A DNA stretch of 64,000 nt, taken from NCBI RefSeq assembly GCF_042654065.1, contig NZ_JBHSFP010000002.1:496001-560000 (forward strand), read 5' to 3'. Shown one piece after another: positions 34,870-43,249 of the stretch. Origin of the DNA: Sphaerisporangium dianthi. Lineage in GTDB: Bacteria > Actinomycetota > Actinomycetes > Streptosporangiales > Streptosporangiaceae. A program made the position numbers and the translations under genes. Numbering within the stretch: the first letter of the stretch is position 1; every line of letters begins with the position of its first letter. The notes below the pieces were generated by a model. The model did not search any database. It had not been told where the DNA came from and saw nothing but the letters and a program-made list of their open reading frames with translations.

Positions 34870-35291
34870 CCGCAACGCTCCTGGACACAGGCCCCTTGAT
34901 CGCTGTTGTCGATCGAGATGACAGGCACCACGCCTCATGCGTGCGTCTCCTTGAAGAGTTGGAGGGACCGCTCCTCCTGCCTTCGACCATCTTGATCGAG
35001 GCCGGGTGGACCGTTAACAGGCACATGGGATCTCGTGTGCATGCGCGGTTCCTTGATCTGGCGGCTGAGGAGTTCGAATTGGTCGATCTCGTGCCGACCG
35101 ACGTGCGACGAATGGCAGAACTTGTTCGTACCTACCAAGATGCTCGGCTCGACCCAGCTGACGTGTCTGTAGTTGCCATCGCCGAGCGCCTGAACGTTGC
35201 TCAGATCGCGACACTGGATCGACGCGATTTCACGTTGATCCGACCTCGACACGTGTCAGCGTTCACGTTGTTGCCGGGGGTGCTCCGCTGA
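34866..35291 (+). CDS. PIN-domain toxin (VapC-like ribonuclease)
   Basis: 141 residues from a GTG overlapping the antitoxin stop (GTGA). The PIN acidic cluster is complete: D7 (LLDTGPL), E45 (LIEAGW), D96/D99 (LDPADV) and D118 (TLDRRDF). VapC-type PIN nucleases use these to hold Mg and cut RNA such as tRNA or rRNA. The pair sits between scar A and the attL copy at 35.3 kb, so it probably came with an older integration and may stabilise the region. Confidence 0.85.
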   Translation: MTATLLDTGPLIAVVDRDDRHHASCVRLLEELEGPLLLPSTILIEAGWTVNRHMGSRVHARFLDLAAEEFELVDLVPTDVRRMAELVRTYQDARLDPADVSVVAIAERLNVAQIATLDRRDFTLIRPRHVSAFTLLPGVLR

Positions 35292-35308
35292 CCTTGTGGA
35301 GCAAGAGG

Positions 35309-35353
35309 GTGGAGCGGGTGACGGGAATCGAACCCGCGCTGTCAGCTTGGGAA
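35309..35353. repeat. attL: 45-bp copy of tRNA-Gly 3' half
   Basis: Identical over 45 bp to 41235-41279, covering the tRNA-Gly 3' end up to the anticodon loop, where identity stops. That is the standard crossover zone for tyrosine integrases that use tRNA genes. About 105 bp right, TGGCACGCATCTGGCACGCG (35459-35478) is an arm-type direct repeat. Confidence 0.85.
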
Positions 35354-35796
35354 TCATCTACTGACCTTGCTGCCCTGAGCTGGGAAAACGGGGGTGCAGG
35401 TCAGAGCGGCGCGAGTCCCCGTGAGTCCCCCTGTGTGACCGTGGTTCCCCGTCTGTTCTGGCACGCATCTGGCACGCGATCAAGCTTCGGATCATGCGCG
35501 GACGCGCACGCTTCCCCCGCCGGATCTTCCCGTGTGCCTCGTCCCACCCCGCAGGGGCAACAGCTCGGGGACGGAGGGGCAAGGCCGGCTTCGCGTGTGC
35601 ATCGGCCGGTAGACGTTCTTCGACCATGGGACGCCAACGATCACAGACGGCCTTGATCCGGAGGAGTCGAGATGTTGGGCTTGCCTGGGACGTGGCAGAC
35701 GGGAAGATCCGGCTTCCACCTCAACCACCTACGGTCTTCGTGGTGCAAGGTCGATCATCCCGGAGCCGGAGTGCCCCGCCGGAGGCATAGCGGTTC
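35354..35796. other. Left arm of the integrated element, no gene
   Basis: Holds arm-type repeats and the second 29-bp repeat (35758-35786). No gene with believable start and codon use is seen; the expected excisionase or replication gene is not here. Confidence 0.5.
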
Positions 35797-37736
35797 TCTC
35801 GATGTGTGGTCTCAGGAGATGCTTGACCTCAGCCGGGGTGGGTGCCTTTGCCTCGGACGTAGAGGCGGGTGACGGGACTGGTGTCACGGCGGGGTCTGAT
35901 CGCGAGTTCTTCCTCACCGTGTAAGACCCGGTAGCAGGTGTCCTCAACGATGATGGTGACGAGCTTGCCGGCGTGCCGGGGGCCGAGCTTGATGAACTGC
36001 TTGTTCACCATGAACCGGCCGCTGGCGTGCACTCGCCGCTGGACCCGGATGGATCCGGCGGGGAGTGGCAGTGGTGGCAGCGGAGTCGAGGCCGTGCGGG
36101 CGCCGGGCAAGCGGGCGGCCCGCTCGGCGGTGATGGGGCAGGGCCAGGTTCCCACCAGGGCGCCCTCGGCGATGGCGTGCATCAGATGGCCATCCAGCCG
36201 GATGGTGACGCTCTGCCCGGCCAGGGCGAAGGCGATCTGGCGTTTGATCCCGGCGATGGTGACGTGTCCGTCGCGCTGGACCTTCCGATCGACTTCTAAA
36301 GCTTCGCCCGCGGCCAGTTGGGTGTTGCCGTTGATACGGCAACGCCGCCGCACCGGGCGCCGGCCCGGCGGGGCGAGCTCCGTAGCGCATCACCAGGTAG
36401 GCCAGGTCCTCGGGCAACAAGCGGGAGACGATCGTGCGGACCAGGTGCCCGTCGAGCAGGATGTGCAGGCTGCGCAGATCAGCCCACACTGTCAACGTCC
36501 GCCCGGCCAGTCCCCGGGGGACCGAGAACCGCTGCCGTCCCGGCGCCAAGGTGACCTCTGCGCTGGGCGGGACGCGGACCTTGAACGTCACCGCCGACTC
36601 CTGCGGCCGGTCCATCGGCGGTTCGATCACCTCGATTCGCAGCGATTCCGCCACCTCGTCGAGGGTCTCATCGTCGGTCGCGGTCGCTCGCTCGTCCTGG
36701 TTGGCGGGGGTGTGCGGGCGGAACACGCCGGCCGGGGTGGCCATGTTCAGCGCCTGGTGGGGCCGTTGGTGGTTGTAGGCGTGCACCCACGCCTGGATGG
36801 CGTCCTGAGCGGCGGTCAGCGACTCGAACGGTGCCACATGGTCCAGCAGTTCGCGGCGGAGGGTCTTGTGGAACCGCTCGATCTTTCCGGTCGTGGTGGG
36901 CGAACGGGGCTTGGTCAGGCGCTGATTGATACCGTTCAGGCGGCAGATGCGCTCGAACAGCACCTCCACCGGCTGCGGCCGCGTGTGCCGGCCGGTGAAC
37001 TGTTTACCATTGTCGGTGAGCACCTCGAACGGCACCCCGTAACGGCGCATCGCCGCAGTGAACGCCGAGCACCCCGCCCGCCCCGACGGCACAGCGACCA
37101 CGGCGGCGATCACCACGAACCGTGAATGATCGTCGATCCCGGTCACCATCTTGCACTCGCGGCCATCAGCCAGCGGGACCCCGCCGACCAGGTCGAGCTG
37201 CCACAGCTGCATGGGGGCCTCACGCTGCCATCTGCGGTACTTGCGCTTGTGCTCTTGCTGCTGAGACCGCACCAACCCGTTACGGACCAGCATCCGATGC
37301 ACCGTCGCCTTACCGGGAACCGGATCCACACCCCGCAGCTCCAGCTCATAAACGATGCGACGAGCGCCCCATCGAGGATGCCGGCGCCGCAACTCGCACA
37401 CCAACGCCTCGACCTCGGCGGGCACCCGGTTCGGGCTGGTCCTGGGGCGCCGCGACCGGTCGGCCAGCCCTGGCATGCCCTCGTCCTCGAATCGCTTACG
37501 CCAGGTGTGCAGCGACTGCCGCGAGGTTCCGTACCGGGCCGCGACCTCCCCGATCGGGGAACCTCCCAGCACCTCACGCACCGCTCGATACCGGTACTCC
37601 ACCAGCGCCTGCTGATCCACGATCGCCACCCGAGACATACCGCCACCACAGTCACCCTGGGTAAACAGCATGCCGCGATCGGTCAAGCCTGTCTTGAGAA
37701 CGAACGGTAAGCATGTCCCGAGCCCTCACATCGACA
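35797..37736 (-). mobile_element. IS481-type insertion sequence, 1,940 bp, intact ends
   Basis: Left end TCTCGATGTGTGGTCTCAGG and right end (on the minus strand) TGTCGATGTGAGGGCTCGGG are imperfect terminal inverted repeats that continue to ATGCTT; 21 of 25 inner positions match. The element is flanked on both sides by GGTTC (35792-35796 and 37737-37741), a 5-bp target duplication. It carries one transposase gene and is inserted inside the integrated element. Confidence 0.88.
35829..37638 (-). pseudogene. IS481 family transposase, disrupted by one frameshift
   Basis: From the ATG, the chain has an N-terminal helix-turn-helix (YRYRAVREVLGGSPIGEVAA), an integrase core with the DDE set (LDLVGG, LTDNGKQF, GKIERFHKTLR) and the typical C-terminal beta-rich extension. 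Near 36,330-36,370 the frame changes: after ARPAGPAPGAAALPY the frame closes, while the natural continuation (AGEALEVDRKVQRDGHVTIA ... TRLYVRGKG) is in the neighbouring frame and runs to 35829. One inserted or deleted base explains it. A programmed frameshift is unlikely so near the C-terminus, so the element is probably immobile unless helped. Confidence 0.82.
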
Positions 37737-38169
37737 GGTTCTCAAGAGGACTACGATCATAGCGGAAACATGGCTCCATCAGGGCAGGAGCATCTTTCCT
37801 CGACTTGCACCATCTAAGATCATCCCGAGCATATCTCGTATCGGCCATATATCGACCTCAGCATGCCTGGCCCGCTCTTACGGTTGGCGTAAGCGGCGAT
37901 CGCCCCGGCCAGCACAGGCTTTTGTTAACCAATCGAACCTACGAACCTAAGAAGCTGCATCAAAAACCAGTATGGACAAGAAGCATCAAACCCCTCACAT
38001 GGGACCTTAAACAGACATTTTATCTCTAAGTGACTCATGAGGCTGAAGCCAGCCCTCGCTCAATGCTTGATCGCCAGCTAAAGCACCTTATCTTGACATT
38101 TCTACTCAAAACGGGGCTAAGAAGCACATCTTCCTGACCTAAAAGCGCGTTCGGTGTACAGTTCTATAG
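37737..38169. other. AT-rich spacer without gene
   Basis: GC is far below the chromosome average (many A/T-rich stretches such as ACCTAAGAAGCTGCATCAAA). No gene is seen. It should contain the promoter of the AT-rich membrane protein gene that follows. Confidence 0.5.
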
Positions 38170-38874
38170 GTGACTTCTCGATCATCCGAGACTGCATCCA
38201 ATGATGAACCTCAAGGTGCACCTCAAGGCCAAGCGCCCGGCGACTCTACAGTTAAAGTCGCAGTGATCACTGCTGTAGCCAGCATTGCAGTCGCTCTCAT
38301 AGGCCTCATAGGAGCCTTAGGAACTGGCTATTTACAATATGTAGGACCGGGAACCTCGCCCACGCCCGCCACAACTGTCACCGAAACAATAACCATAGAT
38401 ACACCTGCTCTACCAGCGCCTTCTCCTGGGAGCAGCAGTGCGACAAACGGCAACATTACAGGAGGAGGAAAACTGCTTTCTCAAGTTCGGCGCGTTGGAC
38501 AATGGGAAAAATTTGAATGGGCCCAACAAAGTGTCAATGGAAAAGCTTGGCTAGATTCCTTAAGCGCACAACAGCATCAATGGTGTCAGGGGGCGATAAA
38601 ACAAACTTATGCCCTTGACGGAAAATACAGTAAATTTGAAGCGCTCGTCGCTATAGGAGATGATGGTTCAGAAATGGAGACGCAGGTAGAGTTTAGCATT
38701 GACGTTGATAAAGCTGTTAGGAATTTCAATGTTCGCTTCGGTCAAGAGCCGATGCACATCGCGGTTCCCCTTACTGGAAATAAAGGAAAAGCGCTACGGC
38801 TTACCCTTGGCGTCGAAAGTAAGGACTGTAAAAGCGTTAGAGCAGTTTGGATAAGTCCCAAGATCTATCCCTGA
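38170..38874 (+). CDS. Membrane-anchored NPCBM-like domain protein on AT-rich DNA
   Basis: 234 residues from a GTG. A short cytoplasmic head is followed by one membrane helix (VAVITAVASIAVALIGLIGA), a Thr/Pro/Ser-rich stalk (GTSPTPATTVTETITIDTPA) and a domain of about 90 residues: TYALDGKYSKFEALVAIGDD ... IAVPLTGNKGKALRLTLGVE ... WISPKIYP. This follows the NPCBM/galactose-binding-like beta-sandwich pattern (PF08305 type), a carbohydrate-binding fold; inference from pattern. Codon use is strikingly AT-rich compared with the host. It is the only intact cargo gene left in the element. Confidence 0.75.
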   Translation: MTSRSSETASNDEPQGAPQGQAPGDSTVKVAVITAVASIAVALIGLIGALGTGYLQYVGPGTSPTPATTVTETITIDTPALPAPSPGSSSATNGNITGGGKLLSQVRRVGQWEKFEWAQQSVNGKAWLDSLSAQQHQWCQGAIKQTYALDGKYSKFEALVAIGDDGSEMETQVEFSIDVDKAVRNFNVRFGQEPMHIAVPLTGNKGKALRLTLGVESKDCKSVRAVWISPKIYP

Positions 38875-39034
38875 ATTGCAATCCGTGTAACCGCGGCGCC
38901 CATCTTCTCTTCCCTCTCTCTGCCTGTCGGGACCTTTCTGCTCTCGTTTCCCTTGCCTTCCGGTGACGTGACAGGCGGGGAAAGCCAGGTTACGCTCTGA
39001 CTTGGTCAAACAACCTGTCGGGTGATGGACGGTC

Positions 39035-39316
39035 GTGATGTCACTAGAGTCCGTGCCTCCGAAGTACGCCCAGCTTGTTTCAACGGCGCATCGAGTCGGG
39101 GGACTACCCTCCGGGCTCACTCCTGCCCAGCGAGAACCAGCTCATCAACGAGTTCGGCGTCTCCCGGCCCACCGTCGTCGCCGCACTGCGCGTGCTGCGC
39201 GAACAGGGCTGGATCGACTCCCAGCAGGGCAAGGGGCGCTTCGTGCGCGGTCGTTCGGCGATGACCTCGATGGAACAGCCCCGCCCCGGACAGGCGTACC
39301 TGACCGGTCCCGAAAA
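39035..39316 (+). pseudogene. GntR family regulator fragment (frameshifted, 3' truncated by IS3)
   Basis: It starts MSLESVPPKYAQLV, then loses the frame (a few residues and one base missing near 39,080) and continues as QRRIESGDYPPGSLLPSENQ ... VSRPTVVAALRVLREQGWID ... GKGRFVRGR, a GntR winged helix. The coding part ends at LTGPEN where the IS3 left end begins. Small GntR regulators control transfer genes in actinomycete integrative conjugative elements (KorSA/Pra-type), so this is probably the element's own regulator. Confidence 0.8.
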
Positions 39317-39384
39317 TGAACCGCGCCGGGATTGATGGAGACTCTGATGTGCCCCGAGTTCCGTGGAGTCGGCTTGGTTGGTTG

Positions 39385-40233
39385 TCATGCCAGCTGGGTG
39401 TTTGAGTGGAGCATCTCGTACTCGATCGGGGTCCGCATCCCCAGGGCGCTGTGGCGTCGTTGCCGGTTGTGGAAGATCTCCAGGTACTCGAAGATGGCAT
39501 TCGCCAGTTCGACGCGGGTTCTCCACCTTTGGCGGTTGAGTAGCTCGGTTTGCATCCGGCCCCAGAACGACTCGATGACGGCGTTGTCGTAGCAGTCGCC
39601 GATCGAGCCCATGGACGGCACCAGTCCGGAGGTCTTGGCTCGTTCGGTGAAGGCCCAAGAGCTGTACCGCACGCCGTGGTCGGAATGGATCACCGTGTTG
39701 GCCTGCGGGCTGCGGTTGTGAATGGCCATGCCTAGAGCGTTGGTGACCAGGGCCGCGGTCTGGGCGGAGTCGATGGACCAGCCGACCACGCGGCGGGAGT
39801 AGACATCGAGCACGACGCAGCAGTAGACCTTGCCTTCCCTCGTCGGGTGCTCGGTGATGTCGGTGACCCACGGCTGGTTCGGACTGGATCGGGTGAACAG
39901 CCGGTCGACCATGTCGGTGGCGGTGGGCACCTGCGGGGTGGGACGACGGCGGCGATGGCCGGATAGCCCCTTGATGCCGGCACGGTGCATCAGCACGGCG
40001 ACCGCGCCGTGCCCGACTGCGATGCCGCGGCCGAGGGTCGGTTCGGCGTGCACCCGACGACCGCCGTAGACGCCTCGGGAGGCGGCGTGAATCTCGTGGA
40101 TCACCTCGGTCAGCCATGCATGGCGCACAGCGCGAGCCGATAGTGGGCGGCTGCGCCAGGCATGGTAGCCCGACTCTGAGACACCCATCACCCGGCAGCT
40201 GACCTGGACAGGGAAGCCTTCGACGGCCATCAT
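39385..40233 (-). CDS. IS3 family transposase OrfB (rve integrase core)
   Basis: 282 residues as written; in the family it is produced as an OrfAB fusion. DDE motif: WVTDITEH, VIHSDHGVRYSS and the downstream VIESFWGRMQTELLNR. Upstream of its first ATG the frame continues as RRFEAIAM from the slippery CCCCAAAAGG at the end of OrfA, consistent with programmed -1 frameshifting. Confidence 0.9.
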   Translation of the reverse strand: MMAVEGFPVQVSCRVMGVSESGYHAWRSRPLSARAVRHAWLTEVIHEIHAASRGVYGGRRVHAEPTLGRGIAVGHGAVAVLMHRAGIKGLSGHRRRRPTPQVPTATDMVDRLFTRSSPNQPWVTDITEHPTREGKVYCCVVLDVYSRRVVGWSIDSAQTAALVTNALGMAIHNRSPQANTVIHSDHGVRYSSWAFTERAKTSGLVPSMGSIGDCYDNAVIESFWGRMQTELLNRQRWRTRVELANAIFEYLEIFHNRQRRHSALGMRTPIEYEMLHSNTQLA

Positions 40234-40533
40234 CGCGATGGCCTCGAACCGCCTTTTGGGGACACCGCCTCTCGCAGAAGCTCACTGGCCCGCCGGATCA
40301 CCGCCAGCTTGGTCTCCAAGTCGGCGATCCGTCGCCGAGCGGCGACCAACTCGACCTGGTCGGTGGACGTGATGCCCGGCTCCAGGCCTGCATCGATACG
40401 GTCTTGTCTGCGCCAGTTGTAGATCGCCTGGTCGCTGATCTGCAAGTCGGCGGCTACCTGCTGCACCAGTTCGTCCGGCCTTGAGCAGGTCCAGGACCTT
40501 ACGACGGAACTCGGGGGGATAGCTCCTCGGCAT
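40230..40533 (-). pseudogene. IS3 family transposase OrfA, frameshifted
   Basis: It starts MPRSYPPEFRRKVLDLLKAG, then one extra base near 40,470 puts the rest (QQVAADLQISDQAIYNWRRQ ... LETKLAVIRRASELLREAVS) in another frame. The helix-turn-helix and leucine-rich tail are both present but not joined, so fused OrfAB cannot be made and this copy is probably dead. Confidence 0.78.
40252..40261 (-). other. Slippery site for programmed -1 frameshift OrfA to OrfB
   Basis: CCCCAAAAGG on the minus strand, just before the OrfA stop. The A4G heptamer-type site is the usual recoding signal of IS3 elements. Confidence 0.6.
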
Positions 40534-40626
40534 GCTGACCTCTTCTGGGAGTCCAGGCATGCAAGTCAACCAAAGTGACTCCACGAAAGCCGGGGAACAT
40601 CACTCCACGAAACCCGGCGCGGTTCA

Positions 40627-41147
40627 GTAGTGACATCGACCTCAAAGCAGGAACGGTGCGCGTCCGGGCGGCCTACGTCGAGCGCTCGACCGGGCCGCTG
40701 GTGCTCGGGCCTCCCAAGTCCAAAGCCGGCCGACGCATCGTCGGCGTCCCGCAAGCGATCATTCCGGCGCTTCGCGAACACCTCGCGGTCTTCGTCAAGG
40801 CGGAACCTGATGCGCTGGTCTTCTCGGGGATCAAGGGCGGTCCGATTAGACGTAGCGGCTTCAACCGGCTCGCGTCGTGGCGGGAAGCCGTTCGGGTCAT
40901 CGGTGCGGAGGGCCTCCACGTTCATGATCTCCGGCACACCGGCAACATGATCGCGGCAGAGTCCGGCGCGGGCCTCAAGGATCTGATGGCGCGGATGGGC
41001 CACGACAACGTGAGGGCCGCGATGATCTACCAGCACGCCGTACGCGGGGCCGACAAGTCGATCACCGACGCGATCGACAAGCACATCACGGGAGAAGGTG
41101 AGGAGGACGACGACGGGCCGGCGGGTGTGCTCGTGCCCGTGGGCTAA
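40627..41147 (+). pseudogene. Tyrosine integrase, C-terminal catalytic half only
   Basis: From the IS3 right end the frame gives DIDLKAGTVRVRAAYVERST ... and the catalytic block HVHDLRHTGNMIAAESGAGL ... MARMGHDNVRAAMIYQHAVR: the H-x-x-R, GH and Y positions of the tyrosine recombinase core. The N-terminal arm-binding and core-binding domains are missing. It lies 88 bp from the tRNA-Gly gene, the standard position of an AICE-type integrase next to attR. Without its N-terminal half it cannot excise the element. Confidence 0.88.
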
Positions 41148-41192
41148 TTGCACGTTAATTGCACGGAAGATCGATTAGGCCCAGAAACAATC

Positions 41193-41230
41193 AAGGCCCG
41201 GGTCGGGAATCGTTCCCTGACCTGGGCCTT
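41193..41230. terminator. Hairpin between the integrase remnant and tRNA-Gly
   Basis: AAGGCCCGGGTCGGGAA pairs, with a few mismatches, with TTCCCTGACCTGGGCCTT. It ends tRNA transcripts (minus strand) and could also stop rightward readthrough. The same sequence is copied at scar A (34304-34342). Confidence 0.7.
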
Positions 41231-41234
41231 AGGC

Positions 41235-41279
41235 GTGGAGCGGGTGACGGGAATCGAACCCGCGCTGTCAGCTTGGGAA
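41235..41279. repeat. attR: tRNA-Gly 3' half, right end of element
   Basis: Direct 45-bp partner of 35309-35353. The functional tRNA is rebuilt here from the element's own copy of the 3' half. Confidence 0.85.
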
Positions 41280-41309
41280 GCTGATGTTCTGCCATTGAAC
41301 TACACCCGC
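41236..41309 (-). tRNA. tRNA-Gly(CCC)
   Basis: 74 nt including an encoded CCA. Acceptor GCGGGTG pairs with CACCCGC; the anticodon arm is TCAGC-TTCCCAA-GCTGA, giving anticodon CCC; the T-arm is GCGGGTTCGATTCCCGT. It reads toward the left, so its 3' end abuts the integrated element. It is the integration target of the neighbouring integrase. Confidence 0.93.
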
Positions 41310-41443
41310 GTCGATCAGTGGCTGACGACGCACCTACTCTAGCGGAACTTGGGGCGTGCCACCTCCCTTGGTGCGGGGCGAGTTCGGTGGGGAGCGGTGT
41401 CGACGGGCCGTGGTGGTGGGGGTCGGGTTGGTAGGTTGCTGAG

Positions 41444-42019
41444 GTGCTGCTATCGGATCGTGACATCAGGGGCGAGATCGAGTCGGGCAGGGTCAAGATC
41501 GACCCGCTCGACAAGGAGATGATCCAGCCGTCGAGCATCGACGTGCGCCTGGATCGGTACTTCAGGGTGTTCGAGAACCATCGTTATCCCCACATCGATC
41601 CCGCGGTCGAGCAGCCGGAGCTGACGCGGCTGGTGGAGCCCGATGGCGATGAGCCGTTCATCCTGCATCCCGGGGAGTTCGTCCTGGCGTCGAGCTATGA
41701 GGTGATCGGCCTGCCGGACGACATCGCCAGCAGGCTGGAGGGGAAGTCGAGTCTCGGGCGGCTCGGGCTGTTGACGCATTCGACGGCGGGTTTCATCGAC
41801 CCCGGGTTCGAGGGGCACGTCACTCTGGAGCTGTCGAACGTCGCCACGTTGCCGATCAAGTTGTGGCCGGGGATGAAGATCGGTCAGCTGTGCCTGTTCC
41901 GGCTCAGCTCGCCGGCGGAGCATCCTTACGGCAGCGAGAAGTACGGGTCGCGTTATCAGGGGCAGCGGGGGCCGACGCCGAGCCGGTCGTTCCTGAACTT
42001 CCATCGCACCCGGGTGTGA
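41444..42019 (+). CDS. dcd: dCTP deaminase
   Basis: 191 residues from a GTG with no ribosome site; TAGGTT lies 6 nt upstream, so a leaderless transcript is possible. Family motifs are all present: MIQPSSIDVRLDRYFRVF, GKSSLGRLGLLTHSTAG, IDPGFEGHVTLELSN and YQGQRGPTPS. Dcd converts dCTP to dUTP (trimeric enzyme) for dTTP synthesis. Its stop codon is part of the first unit of the downstream minisatellite. It is core DNA to the right of the integration site. Confidence 0.95.
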   Translation: MLLSDRDIRGEIESGRVKIDPLDKEMIQPSSIDVRLDRYFRVFENHRYPHIDPAVEQPELTRLVEPDGDEPFILHPGEFVLASSYEVIGLPDDIASRLEGKSSLGRLGLLTHSTAGFIDPGFEGHVTLELSNVATLPIKLWPGMKIGQLCLFRLSSPAEHPYGSEKYGSRYQGQRGPTPSRSFLNFHRTRV

Positions 42020-42250
42020 GCGGGTTCGTCCAGCCTTGGGGTGAGCGGTCCGTCCTGCCTCGGTGTGAGTGGAGTCGTCCGGTCTCGGGGGCGGCCGGGT
42101 TCGTCCGGCCTCGGGTGTGAGTGGGTTCGTCCCGGTCTCGGGTGTGAGTGGTTTCGTCCGGTCTCGGGTGTGAGCGGGTTCAGGCGGCCTCGGGTGTGAG
42201 CGGTTCCCTGCCTCGGGGGGGCGGGTTCGTTCGGTCGTGGGTGTGAGGCC
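42016..42250. repeat. Degenerate minisatellite of about nine 24-27-bp units
   Basis: The unit is roughly GTGAGCGGGTTCGTCCGGCC followed by TCGGGT. It begins inside the dcd stop codon and decays to the right. Units differ by substitutions and small length changes, so the array is old or under continuing slippage. It is not coding. Confidence 0.75.
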
Positions 42251-42631
42251 TTCGGTAGAGGGGTGAGCGTCGTCTTGTGGAGGGCTCTGGGCGGAGGGGT
42301 CTCGTGGGGTGGCTGGCCTTCAGGTGGGCGTTGGGCGGTTGGGGTTGCTGGGGCTCGGGGGTTTGAGGGGTGTGGTGGTCCGAGGGAAAGATCTTGAGGG
42401 GGGACGGTGCTCGGTGGGGCGGCGGGGATCGGGGGCCGGTGTGGGACATAGTCGAGTGGACCGGGAACATCTGAGGGTGGAGTTCCGATCCCTCGGTGTG
42501 AACGGGCGAACGGAGGGCAACGCCTGAGAGAAGGGAGGGTTACAACAGGGAGTGCGTGTCACGAACTTCGCATTTCAGCCGGTACCCCTTACTCTTCTCT
42601 GCGGACCGTCCCCGCACATCTGGAGAACGAC
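42251..42631. other. Strongly G-skewed leader region before the PhoU-like gene
   Basis: The plus strand has long G-rich, C-poor stretches with many GGGG runs (for example around 42340-42430). No gene is seen. The promoter of the phosphate pair should lie in its right end (AT-richer TTACTCTTCTC at 42588-42598). Confidence 0.5.
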
Positions 42632-43249
42632 GTGCGCCTGCGTCTCACGCCTCGTGAGGACAGCTACTACGACTTGTTCGCCGACTCGGCGAACAATCTC
42701 GTCACCGCATCCCGTCTGCTGGTGGAGATCATCAGCGATGGCTCGGACAGGGAAGCCCTGGCCGAGAAGATGCGTGCCTGCGAGCACGCCGGCGACGAGC
42801 GTACTCACGCGATCATGAATCGTCTCAACGAGAGTTTCATCACGCCGTTCGATCGCGAGGACATTTATCGTCTCGCCTCGAATCTCGACGACGTGATGGA
42901 CTACATGGAGGCCGCCGCTGATCTGATCGGCCTCTACCAGATCGACCACCTGCCCAAGGAGGTCGTCCGACAGGTCGAGGTGCTCGAGCGCGCGGCCGAG
43001 CTGACCGCCGAGGCCATGCCCCGCCTGCGCGGCATGAACAACCTCAACGAGTACTGGATCGAGATCAACCGGCTGGAGAACCAGGCGGACCAGGTCTACC
43101 GACGCCTGCTCGCCAAGCTCTTCGGCGGAGAGTACGACGCGCTCACCGTCATGAAGATGAAGGAGGTCATCGATCAGCTGGAAATGGCCGCAGACGCCTT
43201 CGAGCACGTGGCGAACACGATCGAGTCGATCGCGGTCAAGGAAAGCTAA
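42632..43249 (+). CDS. PhoU-like DUF47 family regulator of phosphate transport
   Basis: 205 residues from a GTG behind TGGAGA. All-helical protein with the DUF47 pattern: EDSYYDLFADSANNLVTASR, ACEHAGDERTHAIMNRLNES, FDREDIYRLASNLDDVMDYM. PhoU-type helices carry metal-binding acidic clusters (E/DxxxD). It is translated directly before a Pit transporter (stop TAA touches the next GTG), and such pairs are known: the DUF47 protein regulates the transporter. Confidence 0.92.
   Translation: MRLRLTPREDSYYDLFADSANNLVTASRLLVEIISDGSDREALAEKMRACEHAGDERTHAIMNRLNESFITPFDREDIYRLASNLDDVMDYMEAAADLIGLYQIDHLPKEVVRQVEVLERAAELTAEAMPRLRGMNNLNEYWIEINRLENQADQVYRRLLAKLFGGEYDALTVMKMKEVIDQLEMAADAFEHVANTIESIAVKES

Larger units (their letters stand above)
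39317..40626 (-). mobile_element. IS3 family insertion sequence, 1,310 bp
   Basis: Terminal inverted repeats are perfect over 14 bp (TGAACCGCGCCGGG at 39317-39330 and its complement at 40613-40626) and imperfect beyond. The two transposase genes are on the minus strand. The flanks (AAAA left, GTAG right) show no target duplication, so the element did not arrive here by simple insertion or adjacent DNA was deleted afterwards. Confidence 0.88.

Noticed and set aside
36318..36380. Programmed frameshift in the IS481 transposase
   Set aside because: No slippery heptamer was seen; a simple indel is the simpler explanation.
42016..42250. CRISPR array after dcd
   Set aside because: Units are adjacent, degenerate and without spacers; no cas genes nearby.
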